Part shown: one piece after another, positions 16,185 to 20,711 of the stretch
Layout of the letters: each line of letters begins with the position of its first letter
Position numbering within the stretch: position 1 is the stretch's first letter
NCBI GenBank assembly: GCA_900551965.1
Contig: URYF01000023.1
Span: 1 to 20,711, forward strand
DNA length: 20,711 bases
Reading direction: 5' to 3'
From: an uncultured bacterium
GTDB taxonomy: Bacteria > Cyanobacteriota > Vampirovibrionia > Gastranaerophilales > Gastranaerophilaceae
Program-made: the position numbers and the translations under genes
The notes under the pieces: generated by a model
What the model was told of the DNA's origin: nothing
Databases searched by the model: none
What the model saw: only the letters and a program-made list of their open reading frames with translations

Positions 16185-16193
16185 TATAAAATT

Positions 16194-16718
16194 ATGAAAA
16201 TAGCAACAAATAGCCCAAAAATAACATATACAGGACTTCCAAAGTTCCAAACAATAGTAGATAATAGACTAATTCGCGGCCGAGCAGTCAGTTGTCCTTG
16301 GCGTTTGTATAAAATGAAACAAGAAGGGATAACTCAAATTATAGATCTTAGAAATACATCTGTCTTTCAGCGGCGGCTTGAAAAGATATTCACTAAACTA
16401 CTGGGAATAAAATATATAAATTACAAATATCCGCACAGATTAAACACCCTGCCTGAAAGCACTTTTTTTAACAAGGTAAATCAAACAATCCTTGATAACT
16501 CAGGCAAAACATACATACACTGCCAATATGGAAAACGCAGAACAGGAATTTGCGTTGCAATATATGAAAAACTACATACAAAAAAAACAAAAGAAGAAAT
16601 CATTGATAACATTTATAAACTGGGGTTTCAAGAACTAAAAGATAACCCGAATTCTTTTAAAATAAAAAAATTACAAAGTATATTTAACGACTTTATGAAA
16701 AAATACTACAATGATTAA
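16194..16718 (+). CDS. Cys-based protein phosphatase, dual-specificity / tyrosine type
   Basis: 174 aa with no signal peptide, so probably cytoplasmic. The active-site loop HCQYGKRRTG at 109-118 matches HCxxGxxRTG, with nucleophile Cys110 and phosphate-binding Arg116. An early strand, ITQIIDLRN (46-54), is the usual DLR region of the DSP/PFA-DSP fold. The N-terminal DNRLIRGRAV (23-32) resembles the opening YRSGRP-type segment of these enzymes. The target is unknown: phosphotyrosine, phosphoserine or another phosphate ester. It is a single-gene unit divergent from dnaA and closed by a terminator. The ATG lacks an SD. Confidence 0.82.
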   Translation: MKIATNSPKITYTGLPKFQTIVDNRLIRGRAVSCPWRLYKMKQEGITQIIDLRNTSVFQRRLEKIFTKLLGIKYINYKYPHRLNTLPESTFFNKVNQTILDNSGKTYIHCQYGKRRTGICVAIYEKLHTKKTKEEIIDNIYKLGFQELKDNPNSFKIKKLQSIFNDFMKKYYND

Positions 16719-16727
16719 GGATATCAA

Positions 16728-16755
16728 AAAAGACCGGGCTTTTGTCCGGTCTTTT
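16728..16755. terminator. Bidirectional terminator between the phosphatase and LysM genes
   Basis: A stem aaaagaccgg / ccggtctttt closes on a cttttg-containing loop, with A-run and T-run on the two sides. It can serve both converging genes. The same GACCG/CGGTC core is used in the terminator at 8462-8486. Confidence 0.88.
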
Positions 16756-16772
16756 ATATTTTATTATATTAA

Positions 16773-17930
16773 TTATTTTCCAAGGACTGCACCTGCAGCT
16801 TTCTCGCCAGCCCACCAGCCAGCAATACCGCCAACTAAACCACCGATAGCTGCACCAACCGCTGTACCGGCACCTGGAATAACAGAACCGATAGCCGCGC
16901 CAATTGCAGCTCCGCCCTTAGCTCCTGCAGCCATCCCTGCCACAGCGGTTCCGACTTTAGCAGTTTGTTTTGCAGCACCTTTCATTCCGCCTTTTTCATA
17001 AGCTCTACCAATATCCACTGCAGCCACAAATAATGCCACAGGTTTGGCAACTTTACCCGCAGCTCTAAGAACACCTTTTGAAGCAGCTGCACCGGCTTTT
17101 ACAGCTTTACCTGCACCCTTTGCCATAGCTTTTGCTTTACTTGCAACTTTTGAACCAACTTTAGTAACTTGACCGGCCACTTTTTTAACACTACCAGCAA
17201 CTTTTTTAGCCCCGGCCTTTGCGGCTGTTGCAGCTTTTGCTGCTGTAGATTTTGTAGCTGCTGCCGCCTTATTTATACCAGCCTTAGCTGCGGTTGCAGC
17301 CTTTGCTGCTCCGGCTTTTGCGGCTGTTGCCATAGCTTTTGCTTTCTCTGCAGCTTTGGCGCCAACTTTAGTTACATAACCATTAGCCTTTTTAACACCG
17401 CCGACAACTTTTTTAGCCCCAGTTTTTGCTAAATTTGCAGCCTGTGCAGCAGTTGTTTTAGCTCCATTAACAACAGCCTTAGCACCTGCTTTAGCTTTTG
17501 TTGCTGCTGTTTTTGCAACTTGTTTACCTTTTACATATGCAGCTTTTGCACCTTGTTTAACATAAGGCAATGCAGCTTCACCTGCTTTAAATGCTGCAGC
17601 ACCGGCCACACCATACATTAAACCTGCTCCTGCTCCTGTACCTTTATTATTTTGCTGGGCTTGTTGCTGTTCTTGCAATTGACCTTGTAAATCTTGAACC
17701 TGTTGTTGCAAAGAATCTATTTTTTGATTTTGACGCTCTATACCTAACCCCATATCTACTTGAGGTGAATCATTTGCTGCTTCAGGTAATTTTACAGTAT
17801 CCCCTTTCATAATTGAATTTGGATGCTCTTTTAATTTTGGATTCAATTTCAATAATTGATCCACAGTTGTTCCATGAGCTTTGGCAATTCGTGTTAAATT
17901 ATCGCCGCCTTGAATAATGTAATCTGACAT
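16773..17930 (-). CDS. LysM protein with coiled coil, histone-H1-like Ala/Lys repeats and C-terminal glycine-zipper segment
   Basis: 385 aa with a good AAGGAG SD. One LysM domain at about 3-49 (YIIQGGDNLTRIAKAHG ... GDTVKLP) should bind peptidoglycan or chitin-like glycan. Residues 64-95 are a Gln-rich coiled coil. Residues 124-295 are highly basic Ala/Lys/Gly repeats that resemble histone H1 tails and include an internal duplication: 171-201 and 240-270 match at 23 of 31 positions. Residues 295-385 are hydrophobic with many GxxxG-type steps (GAAIGSVIPGAGTAVGAA, then GLVGGIAGWWAGE), like membrane-inserting or pore-forming segments. There is no signal peptide and no Cys. It could be a contact- or lysis-released effector or bacteriocin-like protein, a cell-wall or DNA organiser, or a phage-derived piece. 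Ala codons make it GC-richer than its neighbours. Confidence 0.85.
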   Translation of the reverse strand: MSDYIIQGGDNLTRIAKAHGTTVDQLLKLNPKLKEHPNSIMKGDTVKLPEAANDSPQVDMGLGIERQNQKIDSLQQQVQDLQGQLQEQQQAQQNNKGTGAGAGLMYGVAGAAAFKAGEAALPYVKQGAKAAYVKGKQVAKTAATKAKAGAKAVVNGAKTTAAQAANLAKTGAKKVVGGVKKANGYVTKVGAKAAEKAKAMATAAKAGAAKAATAAKAGINKAAAATKSTAAKAATAAKAGAKKVAGSVKKVAGQVTKVGSKVASKAKAMAKGAGKAVKAGAAASKGVLRAAGKVAKPVALFVAAVDIGRAYEKGGMKGAAKQTAKVGTAVAGMAAGAKGGAAIGAAIGSVIPGAGTAVGAAIGGLVGGIAGWWAGEKAAGAVLGK

Positions 17931-18116
17931 TTTTTCTTCTCCTTTATATCTTCGTTAAGCACACATCGCTTATGTATATATAAAAAATATCAGCCTTACA
18001 TAATTGACTAAGCTTTATTAAACAAAAAAACTCGAAACACTTGCTACAATTAACTTTTAAAGATATTAAATCTATATTTACATTTTGTTACATTTGTATT
18101 TTTTAATATTTACACT

Positions 18117-18190
18117 GTCATCTGAGGCTTTAGCCGAATGATCTCATTATCTTTCTTCAATTTTGAGATTCTTCGCTAATACTCAGAAAA
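18117..18190. repeat. Palindromic dispersed repeat, GTCATTCTGAG / GAATCTC type (degenerate)
   Basis: The left arm (18117-18146) reads gtcatctgaggctttagccg then aatgatctca. The right arm (18165-18190) reads gagattcttcgct...actcagaa, its imperfect reverse complement. The right arm matches the repeat embedded in the Opp ATPase gene (20249-20273: gattcttcgctacgctcaga). It lies in the non-coding stretch behind smpB and upstream of the LysM gene. Confidence 0.65.
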
Positions 18191-18216
18191 TTAAAACTGG
18201 GGTTTGTTTTGGTCAT

Positions 18217-18318
18217 GTCATTACTAGGAGGGCTTGTCCGACGTCGCAATCACAGTATCGTACAATTTGTTCTATTTTGCGATTACTGCGTCCTCTCTTC
18301 GTTCGTCCTCGTAATGAC
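18217..18318. repeat. Palindromic dispersed repeat, GTCATTAC ... GTAATGAC type
   Basis: Outer arms gtcattac (18217-18224) and gtaatgac (18311-18318) are perfect complements, with aggag/cctcg continuing the pairing. Further in are cgcaatcaca (left) and gcgattactgcg (right). About 102 bp. It is the same general design as the element at 126-223 and stands only 26 bp from the previous element. Overlapping frames of 60 and 135 codons across it are chance. Confidence 0.7.
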
Positions 18319-18387
18319 ATATTTTTTACAAGCATCATTACTATTGGTGGCAAAATACCCCGTGCTGCGAGCACATTTTACAGCTCT

Positions 18388-18834
18388 TTAATACTTCATT
18401 TTGCGGTCAATTTCTCTTTGCTGATCCTTCTTTGCCAGAGTTTCACGCTTGTCATAAAGTTTTTTACCTTTTGCAAGCCCGATTTCAACCTTTGCAAAAC
18501 CTTTTTCAATAAATACTTCCAACGGAACTATTGTATATCCGTCCTTTTTTATTTTAGAATGCATTTTTAAAATTTCTTTTTTAGTCAAAAGAAGTTTTCT
18601 TGTCCTTTCAGCCTTATGATTATAGCGGTTTCCCTGTTCATACGGCGAAATATGGCAGTTATACAAAAAGATTTCATTATCTTCAATCCTGCAAAAACTG
18701 TCTTTCAAATTTATTGCATTTTTTCGGATAGATTTTATTTCAGTACCGGTTAATACAATTCCTGCAGTATATTTTTCAGAAATTGTATAATCGTGAAATG
18801 CTTTTCTGTTTGTAGTTATAACTTTTCTGTCCAT
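18388..18834 (-). CDS. smpB: SsrA-binding protein SmpB
   Basis: 148 aa, a normal length. SmpB binds tmRNA and guides it into stalled ribosomes for rescue. The N-terminal NRKAFHDYTISEKYTAGIVL, the LTGTEIKSIR and NLKDSF stretches and the basic tail YDKRETLAKKDQQREIDRKM are all typical. The tmRNA gene is not seen in the window. The ATG has no SD; an extended -10 (TGTTATAAT) ends 6 nt upstream, predicting a leaderless transcript separate from the upstream unknown gene, whose stop lies 22 nt away. Confidence 0.97.
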   Translation of the reverse strand: MDRKVITTNRKAFHDYTISEKYTAGIVLTGTEIKSIRKNAINLKDSFCRIEDNEIFLYNCHISPYEQGNRYNHKAERTRKLLLTKKEILKMHSKIKKDGYTIVPLEVFIEKGFAKVEIGLAKGKKLYDKRETLAKKDQQREIDRKMKY

Positions 18835-18840
18835 AAGTTG

Positions 18841-18849
18841 ATTATAACA
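18841..18849 (-). promoter_or_regulatory. Extended -10 promoter of smpB, leaderless geometry
   Basis: TGTTATAAT on the minus strand ends 6 nt before the ATG. An AGGACA (18865-18870) could be the -35 element with an 18-nt spacer. Transcription should start on or next to the A of the ATG. Confidence 0.6.
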
Positions 18850-18855
18850 CAGAGT

Positions 18856-19608
18856 TTATTTTTTTGTCCTGGCTTTTTTTAGTTCTGAGGCAAGTTTTTC
18901 TTCTAGTAATTTTATTTTTTGATTAAATCTATAAAAGTCCGTATTAATTGCATCTTCCCCGTAACGAATCCCGGCTGACGGATTTTGATTCACTTTTCTC
19001 ATATAATCTTTCACAAACCTTGCTGAATTTTGTTCTCTAAATAAGCTGTACCTTAACGCTTGAAGAGTATCAATACGGTCTTTTTTAGAAACAGTTCTCA
19101 AAAAGCTGTCTAAATCTTTTGATGTTAATTCACCTTTTACCATAACTTTTTGTACCCAAAACGAGTTCAACTGGGCCATATCTGCGCCTTTATTAAGCAT
19201 AGAAGTTATTCTTTTATAAAATTTAGAATTGCAAAGTTCATCAAAAAATCTTTGGGTTGTTGCTAAAATTTCTTTTGTTGATGATGCCTTTATTCTGCCT
19301 GACAGATATTCTATTGGAATTCTCACCATATAACCATTAGCCGTCATCATATCATCAAAAAGGTGTAAAACATTACCCTTTTTGCCATCACAGGCTGTTA
19401 CTTCTACAGGAATTTTAGCTCCGGCGGCTTTTTTCAAAATACGTTTAAACGTTCCAACGGCAATAGTTCCATTATTAAAACTACTTTTCAGGGTTTCGCA
19501 AAACTTGTCATTCATATCGCGCGCAAGCGAAAGCCGCTGCGGGGTTGTTCCTTTGGAGCTTTTTAATGGAAGATAACTTTTTACATAATTGATTTTCAAA
19601 TTTAACAT
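18856..19608 (-). CDS. Protein of unknown function
   Basis: 250 aa from the ATG at 19608; a TTG at 19614 would add two residues. It is basic and mostly helical, with no signal peptide, membrane segment or known motif. Visible blocks are the N-terminal LKINYVKSYLPLKSSKG, a middle segment GNVLHLFDDMMTANGYMVRIP (about 78-98), KEILATTQRFFDELCNSKFYKRI, and a C-terminal coiled-coil-like FNQKIKLLEEKLASELKKARTKK. The MVRIPIEYLSGR stretch might be a short beta element. It lies between the Opp ATPase (33 nt upstream) and smpB (21 nt downstream), so it may be co-transcribed with the ATPase. No SD is evident. Probably lineage-specific. Confidence 0.65.
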   Translation of the reverse strand: MLNLKINYVKSYLPLKSSKGTTPQRLSLARDMNDKFCETLKSSFNNGTIAVGTFKRILKKAAGAKIPVEVTACDGKKGNVLHLFDDMMTANGYMVRIPIEYLSGRIKASSTKEILATTQRFFDELCNSKFYKRITSMLNKGADMAQLNSFWVQKVMVKGELTSKDLDSFLRTVSKKDRIDTLQALRYSLFREQNSARFVKDYMRKVNQNPSAGIRYGEDAINTDFYRFNQKIKLLEEKLASELKKARTKK

Positions 19609-19641
19609 ATTCAAAAGAACACATAAACAAAATTAAATTTG

Positions 19642-20661
19642 CTAGTCATATAAAAAACATTTACAATTATGAGTATTAGAAAATTGAACATCTTCAGGAG
19701 CAGTTGTTTTACATTTTTCCATTACATACGGGCACCTTGTATGGAATTTACAGCCTTGCGGAAGATTTTCAGGGGTCGGAAGCTCCCCTGTTAATTTAAT
19801 TTTTTCCTTTTCTACAGTTGTATTTAACTCAGGAACTGCACTTAATAACGCTTTTGTATAAGGATGTTTCGGAGAGGTAAATATTTCATCAGTTTTTCCG
19901 ATTTCAACAATTTCTCCAAGATACATAATCGCAATCCTGTCAGAAATATACTTAATAACACTCAAATCGTGTGATATAAATAAAAATGTAAGGTTGAAAT
20001 CATCTTTTAACTGTTTTAAAAGATTAATAATTTGAGCCTGGATACTTACATCAAGTGCGCTAACCGGTTCATCAGCAATAATAAATTCAGGACTTGGAAC
20101 AAGCGCACGCGCAATAGCAATTCTCTGCCTTTGCCCGCCCGAAAACTCGTGAGGGTATAAATCAAGACAGGATTTATCAAGTCCTACTTTTTGGATTTTA
20201 TCTTCAACAATTTTGTCAATCTCTGCTTTTGAAAATTTTGATTTACAAGATTCTTCGCTACGCTCAGAATGACAAGCCTTTTTAATATAATTATTAATCT
20301 CAAGCGGTTCTCGCAAAATCTGCCCTATTTTCATCTTTGGGTTAAGGCTGGAATATGGATTTTGGAATATCATTTGAACTTTTTGATAAAAATTCTTCAA
20401 ATCTTCACGCTTTGAAATTGATAAAATGTCTTTATCATCAATAATAAGCTCTCCGGAATTCACATCAACAAGTTTCATTACAGCCTTTGCAAGAGTTGAT
20501 TTACCGCAGCCGGATTCACCTGCAATTGCAAGGATTTCACCTTTTTTAATATCCAGAGAAACTCCGTTTACAGCATGGACAGTTTGCTCTGCGCCCAAAA
20601 AACTTTTCTTGGTCTTATATATTACATTAAGATTTTTTATTTCTGCAAGAGTATTTGTCAT
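19642..20661 (-). CDS. oppF: Oligopeptide/dipeptide ABC transporter ATP-binding protein (OppF/DppF-like)
   Basis: 339 aa. It is the ATPase that powers peptide (or nickel/other oligo) import with a permease pair. Motifs are Walker A GESGCGKST (48-56), Q-loop Gln100, signature SGGQRQ (174-179), Walker B FIIADEP (193-199), H-loop His231, and the C-terminal oligo_HPY domain with HPYTKALLSAVPEL and a Cys cluster (GCKFHTRCPY). Between the Q-loop domain and the signature, residues about 129-140 (ACHSERSEESCK) are not part of the family; they are the in-frame translation of a dispersed repeat. The reading frame is intact. Permease, binding protein and the partner OppD are not in the window; they may lie beyond the right edge. 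The ATG lies 6 nt after a good promoter and lacks an SD. Confidence 0.93.
   Translation of the reverse strand: MTNTLAEIKNLNVIYKTKKSFLGAEQTVHAVNGVSLDIKKGEILAIAGESGCGKSTLAKAVMKLVDVNSGELIIDDKDILSISKREDLKNFYQKVQMIFQNPYSSLNPKMKIGQILREPLEINNYIKKACHSERSEESCKSKFSKAEIDKIVEDKIQKVGLDKSCLDLYPHEFSGGQRQRIAIARALVPSPEFIIADEPVSALDVSIQAQIINLLKQLKDDFNLTFLFISHDLSVIKYISDRIAIMYLGEIVEIGKTDEIFTSPKHPYTKALLSAVPELNTTVEKEKIKLTGELPTPENLPQGCKFHTRCPYVMEKCKTTAPEDVQFSNTHNCKCFLYD
20249..20273. repeat. GTCATTCTGAG-type repeat unit inserted in frame in oppF
   Basis: On the minus strand the unit reads GTCATTCTGAGCGTAGCGAA then GAATC. It matches the right arm of the element at 18117-18190 and encodes HSERSEES within the ATPase. 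The terminal ATTCT/AGAAT can pair. It is a single arm, not a full palindrome. Confidence 0.7.
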
Positions 20662-20667
20662 AATGTG

Positions 20668-20696
20668 ATTTTATCGTAGTTTTTGGATAAAATCAA
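20668..20696 (-). promoter_or_regulatory. Promoter of the Opp ATPase gene, leaderless geometry
   Basis: On the minus strand, TTGATT (20691-20696), exactly 17 nt, then TAAAAT (20668-20673), then 6 nt and the ATG. It is the best-formed promoter in the window, and its predicted start falls on the ATG. Confidence 0.6.
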
Positions 20697-20711
20697 TTAT
20701 ACGGTTGTTCT

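Larger units (their letters stand above)
17931..18387. other. 457-bp non-coding stretch between smpB and the LysM gene
   Basis: It holds the two palindromic repeats listed separately. The part next to the LysM gene (17931-18116) is AT-rich and should contain that gene's promoter, but no convincing -35/-10 pair is seen. A short inverted repeat, taagc/gctta (17955-17971 region), lies close to the LysM start. A small gtgct/agcac hairpin at 18362-18374 lacks a T-run on the smpB strand and is not a clear terminator. No RNA gene is recognised. Confidence 0.5.

Noticed and set aside
16074..16193. Possible replication origin beside dnaA
   Set aside because: Short and AT-rich, but no TTATCCACA-like DnaA boxes and no dnaN or rpmH neighbours.
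16711..17001. 96-codon plus-strand frame rich in Pro and Ala
   Set aside because: Antisense to the Ala/Gly-rich 3' end of the LysM gene and spans the terminator; a composition artefact.
18362..18374. gtgct/agcac hairpin after smpB as terminator
   Set aside because: Only a 5-bp stem and no T-run on the smpB strand.
18209..18391. 60-codon plus-strand frame
   Set aside because: Lies almost wholly in the palindromic element at 18217-18318; the translation reflects the repeat.
18163..18570. 135-codon plus-strand frame
   Set aside because: Runs through a palindromic repeat and antisense to smpB; Cys/Phe-rich low-quality composition and no start signals.

Overview
The window is 20.7 kb of AT-rich, gene-dense bacterial chromosome with about 18 convincing protein genes. 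Phage, plasmid, IS and CRISPR hallmarks are absent. The gene mix is mostly housekeeping: uvrB, recF, pyrG, gatC, ruvA, dnaA and smpB. Alongside it is a type IV pilus set (pilT, a prepilin peptidase, a FliA/SigF-like sigma factor), an SLC45-like MFS transporter, an Opp/Dpp ATPase, and several lineage-specific unknowns. The low GC, SigF-like sigma next to prepilin peptidase, DUF4013-like membrane proteins and many unknowns fit a gut Vampirovibrionia/Melainabacteria genome (Gastranaerophilales). That placement is inferred from gene content, not proven.

Left part (1-5.1 kb): the window opens in what looks like the last ~57 nt of RNase P RNA, followed by a ~98-bp palindromic repeat. Next comes a two-gene operon, a CpaE/TadZ-like receiver-ParA ATPase plus a small basic protein, ending in a two-way terminator. 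Facing it is a polytopic membrane protein preceded by a 23-codon small ORF with its own -10 box and strong Shine-Dalgarno (SD) sequence. Divergent from that is uvrB.

Middle (5.1-14.6 kb): a minus-strand operon holds an 83-aa unknown, pilT and a membrane protein. recF diverges from it and converges on the MFS transporter. gatC-pyrG form a minus-strand pair. The sigma factor and an enlarged prepilin peptidase form a plus-strand pair, so pilus motor, pre-pilin processing and a candidate pilus sigma factor lie within 8 kb.

Right part (14-20.7 kb): dnaA-ruvA are a tight minus-strand pair, divergent from a Cys-based protein phosphatase. A standout gene encodes a LysM domain, a coiled coil, histone-H1-like Ala/Lys repeats and a C-terminal glycine-zipper segment, with no signal peptide. 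A 457-bp non-coding stretch behind it carries two more palindromic elements. smpB, an unknown 250-aa protein and an Opp/Dpp-type ATPase complete the window.

Two patterns cut across the window. First, uvrB, recF, smpB and oppF start 6-7 nt after a -10-like hexamer (dnaA and the phosphatase 9-11 nt after), which predicts leaderless or almost leaderless mRNAs, while other genes have ordinary SD sites. Second, dispersed GTCATT-type palindromes occur at four places, one of them in frame inside the Opp ATPase, where it adds the peptide HSERSEES.
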